NCBI RefSeq assembly: GCF_022759505.1
Contig: NZ_CP094289.1
Span: forward strand, 3,038,001 to 3,102,000
Reading direction: 5' to 3'
Source of the DNA: Georgenia sp. TF02-10
GTDB lineage: Bacteria > Actinomycetota > Actinomycetes > Actinomycetales > Actinomycetaceae
DNA length: 64,000 bases
The stretch's first letter is position 1, and each line of letters opens with the position of its first letter. A program made the position numbers and the translations under genes. Of the stretch, positions 8,278-16,364 are shown one piece after another. Under the pieces are notes generated by a model. That model was not told where the DNA came from and ran no database searches. It saw only the letters and a program-made list of their open reading frames with translations.

Positions 8278-10161
8278 GTGTCGCTTCGAGGTGCGGTCCC
8301 GATGCGGGAAGGTGCACCTGTGGATGTCGTCGATCTACCCACCTTCGCGCGCTCCTGGACGGTGCAGGCGCCAGCGCTTGCGTGGCTTCTGGGTGCGGGG
8401 ACGAGCGCATCCGCGGGTGTCCCCACGGCGGGGCAGGTTGTCGACGACCTCCTGGTGCGGTTGTACGCGTCGAGCTTCGGCGTCGTGCGGCAAGACCTGG
8501 ACGAGTCCGACCCGGCTGTAATGGACCGTATCCACGCGCACTTCCGGACGATCGCGGGGCTCCCGCAGCTGGGCAGTCCTGGTGACTACTCGGCTGTGTT
8601 GGAGGCCGTTATGCCGGACGACGGCGCTCGCCGCGCGTACCTACGTCAGATGCTCGATGGGCGGTCGCCGTCGTACGGGCAGCGCGTGTTGGGCGCGTTC
8701 CTGGTCGAAGGCAAGACCCGGCTGGTGATGACGACGAACTTCGACCAGTTGGTTGAGGGCGCGGCGAGCGACGCCCGCACCCACGCCGGCGCCGGCGCCC
8801 CGCTGCTGGCGGTGGCGAGCCTCGGCAGCACCGACCGAGCGGCTCGCGCAGTCAGCGACTCCACCTGGCCGTTGTTGGTGAAGCTGCACGGCGACTTCCA
8901 GGAGAGCCGACTGAAGAACCTCGACCGCGAACTGCAGGAGCAGGACGAGGTCCTTCGCCAGACTGTCGTGGACGCGAGCCGCCAGTTCGGGCTCGTGGTT
9001 GCGGGCTACAGCGGCCGCGACGAGAGCGTCATGGCCATGCTGTCCGACGCGGCCGGCGAGCCCCGGGGCTGGCCGCATGGGATCTGGTGGCTGACACGTG
9101 AGCCGCACGCTCTGCCCGACTCGGTGACCGATTTCCTGGCGCACGCCGCTCGTGGTGGTGCCGCCGCGCATGTCGTGCAGGTGGAGAACTTCGACGAGGC
9201 CATGGGGGCGCTCGCCGCCCAGGTGTCCCTTGCCGCGCCGGTGCGCACGTACGTCAACGGGTTGCGTCCGCGGGGCGTGCTCAGCCCGGCGCCGGCGCCC
9301 AGTGGGAACGCGCCCCGGTTCCCGGTGTTGAGGCTCAACGCGCTGCCCGTCGTGGCCGCGCCGACCAAGGCGTGGAGTGTCCCGGCAGGGCAGGGGCTCA
9401 CCTCGGAGGTGTTTCGCGCACGGCTTCGGGCGGCGCGTTGGCGTGGTGCGGCGGTGCTGGGCCCCGGCGAGGTTCTCGCCCTGGGCCGGGCGTCCGCGCT
9501 GACTACCGCCCTGGACCTGGAGACCGCCCCCGAGCCTGTGGACATCGTCGTGCTCGAGCCTGACGCACCCGCGCATGTGCGGGCGCTCGCCCTTGAGGCG
9601 TTGACTCGCGGCCTGGCGCGACGCTGCGGAGCGCGCGCGGTCGTCGGCGAGCGGGGCACCCCCCGACTGGTCGTGCCGGCGCGGCGTGAAGACGAACCCG
9701 AGCGCGCCCGCCAATGCCGCGCGTTGGTCCAGTCGGCGTACACCGAGTCCGTCGCCGGCCGGCTCGCGACCTCCCTCGGGCGCAACCGAGACGGGCAAGG
9801 GCGGTCTTTCGCCGAAGGGGTGCGGCTGCGGCTGGAGTTCGCGTTCGACTCCTGGTGGCTGCAGTTCACGCCCTTCACTTGGGTGGAGCGAGACCCGACG
9901 GCGGGCGAGGGGGGCCGCAACAGGAGCGCGGACCCGGCCGCCGCGTGGATCCGGGAACGGTGGGCCCGCCGCAAGAGGAACGAGGCGTGGGCGGCGATCA
10001 TCGACACATGGGCGTCGGTGCTTGCCGGCGTTGACGACGGGCACCCGCAGACAACCCGCGTGTGGGCTCTGCGACGTGCGGACGCCGCAGAGCCCGACGC
10101 GCTCGGCGGGCTGTTCGAGCTCGGCACGAAGACTGCCTGGAGCAAGGAGGTGCGCGCATGA
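8278..10161 (+). CDS. SIR2-APAZ protein of a SPARSA-type short Argonaute system
   Basis: This 627-residue protein has an N-terminal SIR2 fold: GAGTSASAGVP (39-49), TTNFDQLVE (152-160), KLHGDF (202-207) and GYSGRDESV (243-251). These match the NAD-binding and presumed catalytic Asn (N154) and His (H204) positions of SIR2 effectors. The remaining part (about 310-627) is in the position of an APAZ domain, which pairs with a short Argonaute; I infer APAZ from architecture and gene context. In characterised SPARSA systems, guide-directed recognition of invader DNA triggers NAD+ hydrolysis and cell death or growth arrest. The stop overlaps the Argonaute start (ATGA). Start is uncertain: GTG 8278 or ATG 8302 (MREGAPVDVVDL). 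Codon use has more TTG and GTT than neighbouring kgd, suggesting transfer. Confidence 0.88.
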   Translation: MSLRGAVPMREGAPVDVVDLPTFARSWTVQAPALAWLLGAGTSASAGVPTAGQVVDDLLVRLYASSFGVVRQDLDESDPAVMDRIHAHFRTIAGLPQLGSPGDYSAVLEAVMPDDGARRAYLRQMLDGRSPSYGQRVLGAFLVEGKTRLVMTTNFDQLVEGAASDARTHAGAGAPLLAVASLGSTDRAARAVSDSTWPLLVKLHGDFQESRLKNLDRELQEQDEVLRQTVVDASRQFGLVVAGYSGRDESVMAMLSDAAGEPRGWPHGIWWLTREPHALPDSVTDFLAHAARGGAAAHVVQVENFDEAMGALAAQVSLAAPVRTYVNGLRPRGVLSPAPAPSGNAPRFPVLRLNALPVVAAPTKAWSVPAGQGLTSEVFRARLRAARWRGAAVLGPGEVLALGRASALTTALDLETAPEPVDIVVLEPDAPAHVRALALEALTRGLARRCGARAVVGERGTPRLVVPARREDEPERARQCRALVQSAYTESVAGRLATSLGRNRDGQGRSFAEGVRLRLEFAFDSWWLQFTPFTWVERDPTAGEGGRNRSADPAAAWIRERWARRKRNEAWAAIIDTWASVLAGVDDGHPQTTRVWALRRADAAEPDALGGLFELGTKTAWSKEVRA

Positions 10162-11564
10162 CAGTCGCCCCGAACGGCCAGCTGCCCCATCACCTCCTGT
10201 TGCCCGAGCCGGAACTCATCTTCTCCGCCGGCGAGCGCCCCGCGAGTCACGTCCACCCTCTTGTCGGCCTGCTGAACTTCGGCCCGTTCTCCGCGCCGCC
10301 GAGCGGCGGCCCGGTCCGGGTGGCGACCATCTCGATGGCCGGCCACCAGACGCAGCTGCGCCAGTTCCTGGGTCGGCTGCGCGACAAGCACGACGCGAGC
10401 GACCGCAAGGCGTACCTGCCGCCATTCCCAGGGTTCGCGGCCGTCACCGGCGTGGATCTTGTCCCCGCCGCGGGGTGCCACATCGACCTGCCCCCCGACA
10501 CGCCCGGCGAGGGTCCGGATGGGCAGCGCCGCCTGGCTGAGGCCGTCGGCCGCGCGGTGGACCGGCTGGCGACGCGCCGCGACCACTGGGACGTGATCGT
10601 GCTGCTGCTACCGGACTGCTGGGAGCGGTGGCGGGAGAGCAGCGACGGCGCGTTCCAACTGCACGACCTGATCAAGGCGACGGCGGCCCCGCTGGGCTGC
10701 CCGATCCAGATGCTGCGCCAGTCCTCCGCCTTGCGCTACCCGCACGTCGCCAGCCTGGCGTGGCGGCTCAGCATCGCCCTGCTCGTCAAGGCAGGAGGGG
10801 TGCCGTGGCGGGTCAGGCCTGTCACGCGTGAGGAGACCGCATACATCGGCCTCGCGTATGCGGTCCGTGGCGGCGGCGACGGGCAGCTCGTGACGTGCTG
10901 TTCGCAGGTGCTGGACTCCCAGGGCGGCGGCATGGAGTTCGTTGCGTACAACGTCGGAGCCGCGCGCGACCTGGACAACCCGCATCTGACCCGCGAAGAG
11001 ATGCGAGCTGTCATGGCCCGCTCCGCGAGCTTGTACCAGCATCGCCACGCCGGACGGCTACCCCGGCGGGTGTCTGTGCACAAGACGACCCGCTGGCGCG
11101 CGGACGAGGTCGCGGGTGTCGTCGACGCGTGGTCGGCGGCTAAGCACGTCGAGTGCGTCACGGTGCAGCGGTCGTTGTGGCGTGGGGTCGTTCTCGAACG
11201 TGGTGATCATGGAAGCCGCCCGGCGGACTGGCCGGTCGCCCGCGGAACGATGCAGCAGTTGTCGGGTACCTCCGCGCTGTTGTGGGCCAACGCCACAGCG
11301 CAGCGCATGTCGTTGCGAGGCGGGCGGTACAACCCGAACGTCAAGTCGCTGCCCTCGCCCTTGCACCTGGTGCGGGACGCCGGCCATGGGCCCCTGGGGA
11401 CGACCGCCCAGGACGTGCTGGCGTTGTCCGCGCTCGACTGGAACAACGACGCCCCGTTCGACGCGGAGCCGGTGACGATCGCATATAGCCGCCGGCTATC
11501 GCAGACCATCGCGCGGGTCCCGACCCTGCCAGACAGCGTGTATCAATACCGCCTCTTCATGTGA
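10158..11564 (+). CDS. Short prokaryotic Argonaute (MID-PIWI) of the SPARSA-type module
   Basis: This 468-residue protein has the length of short pAgos, which contain only MID and PIWI domains. The MID region shows DVIVLLLPDCWERW (145-158) and FQLHDLIKATAAPLGCPIQML (166-186), typical of the guide 5'-end pocket region. The PIWI region shows AYIGLAYAV (228-236), SVHKTTRW (306-313) and a C-terminal end (LPDSVYQYRLFM) typical of the family. The catalytic Asp expected after the first PIWI strand is absent (GLAYA), so it should bind a guide and target but not cut. It acts as the sensor for the SIR2-APAZ effector. ATG 10158 has an AAGGAGG ribosome site at 10143-10149 and overlaps the upstream stop by four bases, so both proteins are co-translated. 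Confidence 0.9.
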   Translation: MTVAPNGQLPHHLLLPEPELIFSAGERPASHVHPLVGLLNFGPFSAPPSGGPVRVATISMAGHQTQLRQFLGRLRDKHDASDRKAYLPPFPGFAAVTGVDLVPAAGCHIDLPPDTPGEGPDGQRRLAEAVGRAVDRLATRRDHWDVIVLLLPDCWERWRESSDGAFQLHDLIKATAAPLGCPIQMLRQSSALRYPHVASLAWRLSIALLVKAGGVPWRVRPVTREETAYIGLAYAVRGGGDGQLVTCCSQVLDSQGGGMEFVAYNVGAARDLDNPHLTREEMRAVMARSASLYQHRHAGRLPRRVSVHKTTRWRADEVAGVVDAWSAAKHVECVTVQRSLWRGVVLERGDHGSRPADWPVARGTMQQLSGTSALLWANATAQRMSLRGGRYNPNVKSLPSPLHLVRDAGHGPLGTTAQDVLALSALDWNNDAPFDAEPVTIAYSRRLSQTIARVPTLPDSVYQYRLFM

Positions 11565-11980
11565 CGCCGAGGGTGGCACGCGCCAGGGTCCGAGGGCGCG
11601 GGTGCGGCCTCGAGGCTTCGGTCACCCGCCTTCCGCCGGGCGCTGCACCGCCTGCGGCGTTCATGGGTGCGGCCGCCTCGGCGTGCATCGCGCGCACGCT
11701 GCGGCGCTAGTGGAAGCCAAACTGCCGCAAACCTCGGTGAATGCACCCGTTCGAGTGAGGCCTCGCCACCTGCACCTGGCCGTTGACACGAGAGCCCGTC
11801 CGCGCGCGACATGTGGTCCCAGGGGACGACGACCAGCCTCCCAACCGCACGCCGACGCCGCCCGCCCAGCCGACGCCGCCCACCCCCGTCGCCCGACCGC
11901 CGGCGACGCGCTGCCGGCCGCGCGTCCCCGACCTGCGCGCCCGGGACCGGCAAGATGGGCCCGTGACGGAAGGAGCGAAC
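11565..11980. other. Intergenic flank downstream of the Argonaute module
   Basis: No gene is supported here. The first half has mixed composition, lower in GC than the chromosome around it, and probably belongs to the acquired segment. The second half (from about 11830) is a CCGACGCCGCCC-rich low-complexity stretch leading into the esterase gene. I see no clear hairpin terminator or attachment-site repeat. Confidence 0.4.
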
Positions 11981-12577
11981 GTGGGCGAGGGGCAGCTGCG
12001 GATCTGCGTGGTCGGGGACGAGCTGACCGCCGGTGTGGGCGACGCGCGCGCCCTGGGCTGGGTCGGCCGCGTCATGGCCCGCACCCGCACGGAAGAGCCG
12101 GCGTTCGTCGCCCAGCTCGCGGTCCCGGCCGAGTCCACCACGGCCCTGGCTGCGCGGTGGGAGTCCGAGACCCACCGCCGCTTCGCCTCCCACGCGGACA
12201 ACCGGCTCGTCGTCGGCCTCGGCGCCACCGACCTCGACGAGGGCCTGTCTCTGGCGCGCTCCCGGCTCAACCTGGCCAACATCCTCGACGGCGCCTCCGC
12301 CAGCCGGGTGCCGTCCTTCGTCGTCGGCCCGCCGCCGCGCCCCGACGTCGACCCCGGGGCGCTGGCTGCCCTGTCCGTGGCGTTCGCGGACGTCTGCCAG
12401 CGCCGGCACGTGCCCTACGTGGAGACCTACGAGCCGCTGCGCACGCACGAGCAGTGGCACGCCGACGTCGCGGCCGGCGACGGGAGGCACCCCGGGCAGG
12501 CCGGCTACGGCCTGCTGGCGTGGCTGGTGCTGCACAACGGCTGGCACGACTGGCTCGGCCTGCCCGCCGACGTCTGA
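11981..12577 (+). CDS. GDSL/SGNH-family esterase-like protein
   Basis: This is a predicted 198-residue SGNH hydrolase-fold protein. Block I reads VVGDELTAGVGDARALGW, with Glu where most SGNH enzymes have the nucleophilic Ser (GDSL becomes GDEL). The VVGLGATDLDEG segment corresponds to the GxND block, with Thr-Asp in place of Asn-Asp, and GDGRHPGQAGYGLLAWLV is the DxxH block, with His present. The missing Ser suggests a changed or lost esterase activity. GTG 11981 was chosen because GGAAGGAG lies five bases upstream; GTG 11963 is an alternative. It has no signal peptide, so it should be cytoplasmic. Substrate is unknown. Confidence 0.72.
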   Translation: MGEGQLRICVVGDELTAGVGDARALGWVGRVMARTRTEEPAFVAQLAVPAESTTALAARWESETHRRFASHADNRLVVGLGATDLDEGLSLARSRLNLANILDGASASRVPSFVVGPPPRPDVDPGALAALSVAFADVCQRRHVPYVETYEPLRTHEQWHADVAAGDGRHPGQAGYGLLAWLVLHNGWHDWLGLPADV

Positions 12578-12745
12578 GCCGCCCGCCTCTCCCGCGACGA
12601 CGGCGGCGGCCGCCGGGCGTGGCGACGCCGACGGCTGCTGCTCGCAGCAGCGGGATAGCGCCGCGCCGGTGATCGCCCGCGCGTCCCCCGGTCCCCGGTC
12701 AGCCCACGACCACCGCCCGGCCGGTCGGCCACGGCGGCGCATGAC

Positions 12746-12751
12746 TACAGT
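12746..12751 (+). promoter_or_regulatory. -10 element (TACAGT) of moaA, predicting a leaderless mRNA
   Basis: TACAGT ends six bases before GTG 12758. Transcription would begin at or next to the start codon, so moaA is probably leaderless. The TANNNT hexamer and spacing fit actinobacterial promoters; no -35 is obvious. Confidence 0.5.
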
Positions 12752-12757
12752 GGAGGA

Positions 12758-13912
12758 GTGCCCGTCGACCTCGGCCTGCCCCGCCCGCGCGCAGCGGCGC
12801 GGGAGTCGGTGCCGCCCGCGGCCGCGGCCGTGCCGCCCGCGCCCGAAGCAGCGCGGGCCGGCGTCGCGCCCGAGGGACAACGTCCCCGCACCCCGGCCCT
12901 GGTGGACCGGTTCGGCCGGGTCGCCCACGACCTGCGCGTCTCCCTGACCGACCGGTGCAACCTGCGCTGCGAGTACTGCATGCCGCCCGAGGGCTTCGAC
13001 TGGCTGCCCACCCCGCAGGTCCTCACCGACGAGGAGGTCATCCGGCTCATCACCGTCGCCGTGGAGCGCCTGGGTATCCGCGAGGTCCGCTTCACCGGCG
13101 GGGAGCCGCTGCTGCGCAAGGGCCTGGAGCGCATCGTGGCCGCGACGACGGCGCTGCGCACCGACGAGGGGACGCCGCCGCAGACCTCGCTCACCACCAA
13201 CGGGCTGGGGCTGGAGCACCGGGCGGCCGGCCTGGCCGCGGCCGGGCTGGCCCGGGTCAACGTCTCACTGGACTCCCTGGACCGGCGCACCTACGCCACG
13301 CTCGCCCGCCGGGACCGCCTGCCGGACGTGCTGGCCGGCATCGCCGCCGCGGACGCCGCTGGCCTGCGGCCGGTGAAGATCAACGCCGTGCTGATGCGGG
13401 GCCGCAACGAGACCGAGGCGCCGGACCTGCTCGGCTACGCGCTCAGCCACGGCTACGAGCTGCGGTTCATCGAGCAGATGCCGCTCGGCCCGCCCGAGCA
13501 GTGGGTCCGCGGGGAGATGGTCACTGCCACGGAGATCCTGGCGCTGCTCGCCACCCGGTTCACCCTCACCCCCAGTGACCCGGCCGAGCGCGGCGCCGCC
13601 CCCGCGGAGCGGTTCACCGTCGCGCCGGGCACCGACGGCCTCCCCGGCGGCACGGTGGGGATCATCGCCTCGGTCAGCCAGCCCTTCTGCGGCGCCTGCG
13701 ACCGCACCCGGCTGACCGCCGACGGGCAGGTGCGGACCTGCCTGTTCTCCCGCACCGAGACCGACCTGCGCGGCCTGCTCCGCGACGGCGCCGACGACGA
13801 GACCCTCGCCGAGCACTGGCGCACCGCCATGTGGGGCAAGCTCGCCGGCCACGGCATCGACGACCCGGGCTTCCTGCAGCCGCAGCGGCCCATGAGCGCC
13901 ATCGGAGGCTGA
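12758..13912 (+). CDS. moaA: GTP 3',8-cyclase MoaA
   Basis: This radical-SAM enzyme catalyses the first step of molybdenum-cofactor synthesis, converting GTP to 3',8-cyclo-GTP. The 384 residues contain the SAM cluster motif CNLRCEYC (C67, C71, C74), the FTGGEPLL motif, a second C-terminal cluster ([18 protein letters not shown]) and a terminal Gly-Gly that inserts into the active site in MoaA. An Ala/Pro-rich extension of about 45 residues precedes the conserved [18 protein letters not shown] start of the fold. GTG 12758 fits the TACAGT element just upstream. It precedes moaD by one base, so the two are in one operon. A separate MoaC is not in the window. Confidence 0.95.
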   Translation: MPVDLGLPRPRAAARESVPPAAAAVPPAPEAARAGVAPEGQRPRTPALVDRFGRVAHDLRVSLTDRCNLRCEYCMPPEGFDWLPTPQVLTDEEVIRLITVAVERLGIREVRFTGGEPLLRKGLERIVAATTALRTDEGTPPQTSLTTNGLGLEHRAAGLAAAGLARVNVSLDSLDRRTYATLARRDRLPDVLAGIAAADAAGLRPVKINAVLMRGRNETEAPDLLGYALSHGYELRFIEQMPLGPPEQWVRGEMVTATEILALLATRFTLTPSDPAERGAAPAERFTVAPGTDGLPGGTVGIIASVSQPFCGACDRTRLTADGQVRTCLFSRTETDLRGLLRDGADDETLAEHWRTAMWGKLAGHGIDDPGFLQPQRPMSAIGG

Positions 13913-13913
13913 G

Positions 13914-14279
13914 ATGACCGCCCCCCGCCTGCCCGACGTCCACGCCACGGTCCCGAGCACGGGCGCCCCTGCCGCAAGCCCAGATCTCCCCACCCCGGAC
14001 CCGGCCGCCGTCGTCGTCGTGCAGGTGCGCTACTTCGCGGGGGCCGCCGAGGCCGTCGGCGCCACCGAGGAGACGCTCACCCTCCCCGCCAGGGCGACGG
14101 CGGCCGACCTCCGCGCCGCCGTCGCGGCCGCGCACGGCCCCCGGGCGGACCGGGTGCTGAGCATCTCCAGCCTGCTCGTCGACGACGTCGTGCGCGAGGA
14201 CCTGGCCGCGCCGCTGCGGGCCCCGGGGTCGACGGCGCCCGTCCGCGTCGACGTCCTGCCGCCCTTCGCCGGCGGCTGA
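13914..14279 (+). CDS. moaD: MoaD/ThiS-family sulfur carrier protein
   Basis: This ubiquitin-fold small subunit of molybdopterin synthase has its C-terminal Gly-Gly (PPFAGG) thiocarboxylated to donate sulfur to cPMP with MoaE. At 121 residues it is longer than a usual MoaD (about 80) because of a Pro/Ala-rich N-terminal extension; the fold begins at VQVRYFAGAAEAVG. It starts two bases after the moaA stop. The last codons and stop are part of a 42-bp tandem repeat that continues past the gene. Confidence 0.9.
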   Translation: MTAPRLPDVHATVPSTGAPAASPDLPTPDPAAVVVVQVRYFAGAAEAVGATEETLTLPARATAADLRAAVAAAHGPRADRVLSISSLLVDDVVREDLAAPLRAPGSTAPVRVDVLPPFAGG

Positions 14280-14395
14280 GGTCCGGCAGCTCGGCTGTCG
14301 CGGTGCGTCGCCGGCGGCTGACGTCCGGCAGCTCGGCTGTCGCGGTGCCTCGCCGGCGGCTGACCGCCCCGGCTCCTCGGCTGCCGCGGCGCCCG
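14268..14395. repeat. 42-bp tandem repeat that includes the moaD stop region
   Basis: Two near-identical 42-bp units (14268-14309 and 14310-14351) differ at only two positions. A third, diverged unit follows from 14352. Each begins GCCGGCGGCTGA, the codons and stop that end moaD, so the end of the gene has been copied downstream. No coding role is seen. Confidence 0.8.
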
Positions 14396-14396
14396 G

Positions 14397-15239
14397 CTAC
14401 CGGGTGGCCCGCACCTCGACCCGGCCGTCGACCACCCGGGTGTCGTAGGTGGGCTGCGGCGCGCTGGCGGGGCCGCGCACGATCGAGCCGTCCTCGAGCC
14501 GGAAGGTGCTGCCGTGCCAGGGGCAGGTCACGCAGCCGTCCTTGACCTCGCCCTCCTCCAGCGGCCCGCCGAGGTGGGTGCAGGTGGCGGCGAGCGCCTG
14601 CAGATTGCCGTCGCTGCGGTGCAGCATCACCGGTGCGCCGGCCGCGTCCACCCGCACGCTCTGCCCCTCGCCGACGTCGCCGTCGGCGGCCACCGGCGTC
14701 CACGTGGTGGGCCGGTGCTCGAAGGCGGTCCGGTTGACGTTGATGCCCTGGGTGTAGGCCAGGTACCCACCCAGGCTGGCCCCGGACAGCACGGCGGCGA
14801 GCCCGGCGTAGCCGAGCGCCCGGCCGGGACCCCGGCGGCAGCGGGCCCGGGCGGCCAGGGACGCCCCGTACAGGGCCAGGGCCACGGTGTTGGCGGAGGC
14901 GTGGGCGACGCCGACCCGGCTGGCCGCCCCGTGGGTGTCCGACCAGTCGTTCAGCCCGGACAACGCAGTCGGCACGGCCGCGACGATGCCGGTGCCGACC
15001 AGCAGGGCCGCACCCCGGGCGGCGCTGCGCCCGCCCACGGTGTCCAGCACCGCGGCGGCGAGCCAGGTCCCGATCGGCACGTCGGTGAGCGCCGGGTGCA
15101 GCGGGTGCCCCAGGAACGTCCCGCTCAGGGTGTTGCGCACCCACCGCGGCTGGACCAGGCGCCTGACGACCCGCTGGAGCGGCTTGGCCACGGCGTCGGG
15201 GGCGGTGGAGTTCTCCAGCCGCTCGATCAGCGTGCTCAT
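14397..15239 (-). CDS. Membrane protein with DUF2231 and Rieske [2Fe-2S] domain
   Basis: This 280-residue protein starts with a DUF2231-type membrane region (LSGTFLGHPLHPALTDVPIGTW, then several hydrophobic helices to about residue 165). It ends in a Rieske domain with the cluster motifs CTHLGG (near residue 218) and CPWHGS (near 237). It therefore looks like a membrane-anchored electron-transfer protein; its partner is unknown. ATG 15239 was chosen because GAGGAGGG lies just upstream, giving MSTLIERLENS. It is convergent with moaA-moaD and separated from them by the tandem repeat. Confidence 0.85.
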   Translation of the reverse strand: MSTLIERLENSTAPDAVAKPLQRVVRRLVQPRWVRNTLSGTFLGHPLHPALTDVPIGTWLAAAVLDTVGGRSAARGAALLVGTGIVAAVPTALSGLNDWSDTHGAASRVGVAHASANTVALALYGASLAARARCRRGPGRALGYAGLAAVLSGASLGGYLAYTQGINVNRTAFEHRPTTWTPVAADGDVGEGQSVRVDAAGAPVMLHRSDGNLQALAATCTHLGGPLEEGEVKDGCVTCPWHGSTFRLEDGSIVRGPASAPQPTYDTRVVDGRVEVRATR

Positions 15240-15507
15240 CGCTGCCCTCCTCCTCACGACGGCGGTGCGGCGCCGTCGTGACGACGGGGCACCTGGGTCC
15301 GGTCATGGTAGGGCGGGGCGAGCGGGCGGGCACCCGGGGACGACGGCGGGGAGAGCGGCGCGGCGAGGAGTGCGGCGAGGAGTGCGGCGGCGAGGACGGC
15401 GACGGCGCGGCAGGGGCTGGGAGGACGGCCCCGGCACGGCAGCGGCTGGAAGGACGGCGACGGACGCTGGGGTGCCCGCCGTCGTGGCCCGCGTTCCGGG
15501 CAGGGGC

Positions 15508-16008
15508 TCAGGCGCTCCCGGTCCACTCGTGGCCGCCGTCGGGAAAGACCTGCCGCTTCCACACCGGCAGCCGCCGCTTGACCTCCTCCACCAGCTCGGC
15601 GGCGGCGGCGAACGCCTCGGCGCGATGGGCGGCGGAGACGGCGACGGCGAGGGCCACGTCCCCGACCGCCAGCGTCCCCACCCGGTGCACGACGGCGACG
15701 GCGTCCACCGGGAAGCGGACGGCGAGGTCGGCGGCCACCTGGGCCACCACCTGCCCGGCGGCGGGGTGCGCGACGTACTCGATGGCGCTGACCGCACGGC
15801 CGCCGTCGTGGTTGCGCACCACCCCGCCGAAGGTGACGACAGCGCCGGCGGCGTCGTCCCCGACCGCCTCCGCGCACTCGTCCGCGGTGATGGGCTCGTC
15901 GCGGACCGCGGCGACGGCGACCCGCCGCCCGGGCTGGGTGCGGCGGGAGGTGTCGGCGGTGCCGTCGGGGCGGCCCGACCCGGGCGTGGACCCGGCTGGC
16001 GTGGTCAC
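15508..16008 (-). CDS. moaE: Molybdopterin synthase catalytic subunit MoaE
   Basis: MoaE converts cPMP to molybdopterin using sulfur from MoaD. The 166 residues include GAVVTFGGVVRNHDGG, IEYVAHPAA, VHRVGTLAVGDVALAVAVSAAHR and the C-terminal VKRRLPVWKRQVFPDGGHEW, in which the lysines of the active site are conserved (LPVWKRQ). GTG 16008 overlaps the stop of the upstream DUF6457 gene (GTGA), so translation is coupled. It lies on the opposite strand to moaD, about 1.2 kb away. Confidence 0.93.
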   Translation of the reverse strand: MTTPAGSTPGSGRPDGTADTSRRTQPGRRVAVAAVRDEPITADECAEAVGDDAAGAVVTFGGVVRNHDGGRAVSAIEYVAHPAAGQVVAQVAADLAVRFPVDAVAVVHRVGTLAVGDVALAVAVSAAHRAEAFAAAAELVEEVKRRLPVWKRQVFPDGGHEWTGSA

Positions 16009-16364
16009 CGGCCTCGGCCTTCGTCCCACGCCGCCACCAGCTTCTCGACGGCGGCCAATCGGTCGGCGACGGCCCGGGACTGCTCGCCGGGATCCGCCGG
16101 TGCGGCCGCGGCGGCGGCCAGGCCGACCAGGAAGGCGGTGACCGGTGCGCCGGGGCGGCTCGGGCCGTGGGCGACATGGTTAATCAGCCGGAGGAGCGCC
16201 GTGGTGTTGTCGTCCAGCACGGTGCGGTCCACGCCGAGCTCGGCGCAGACAGCGTCGAGCCAGCGGTTCATGACGGCCATCTTCTGGGTCTCGTCGCCGC
16301 GGTCCCGCTCGGTCACGTCGCCGCGGTCCCGCTCGGTCACGTCGCCGCGGTCCCGCTCGGTCAC
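16005..16364 (-). CDS. DUF6457 domain protein with octapeptide repeats at its N-terminus
   Basis: The core (MNRWLDAVCAELGVD...LINHVAHGPSRPGAPVTAFLVGLA) matches small DUF6457 proteins that occur next to, or fused with, MobA-type nucleotidyltransferases in actinobacteria; the function is unknown but the context is molybdenum cofactor. Read from GTG 16364 the protein has 119 residues and begins with three copies of VTERDRGD encoded by a 24-bp tandem repeat. Each copy starts with GTG, and a Met lies further in (MNRWLD), so the true start is uncertain. The first GTG overlaps the upstream stop (GTGA), and the stop overlaps moaE. Confidence 0.78.
   Translation of the reverse strand: MTERDRGDVTERDRGDVTERDRGDETQKMAVMNRWLDAVCAELGVDRTVLDDNTTALLRLINHVAHGPSRPGAPVTAFLVGLAAAAAAPADPGEQSRAVADRLAAVEKLVAAWDEGRGR
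16293..16364 (-). repeat. Three perfect 24-bp tandem repeats at the start of the DUF6457 gene
   Basis: Units 16293-16316, 16317-16340 and 16341-16364 are identical. On the minus strand each reads GTGACCGAGCGGGACCGCGG followed by CGAC, encoding VTERDRGD. The distal unit overlaps the preceding gene's TGA, and every unit supplies an in-frame GTG. Confidence 0.9.

Noticed and set aside
8278-11564. A classical sirtuin deacetylase and an unrelated hypothetical protein
   Set aside because: The SIR2 part lacks the sirtuin zinc-binding cysteines, is fused to a long C-terminal domain, and overlaps a MID-PIWI gene, which fits SPARSA much better.
11707-12282. A minus-strand ORF overlapping the GDSL esterase
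   Set aside because: Antisense to the esterase-like blocks on the plus strand and Arg/Ser-rich without motifs.
14268-14395. Possible CRISPR-like repeats
   Set aside because: The units are contiguous with no spacers and copy the moaD end; no cas genes are in the window.
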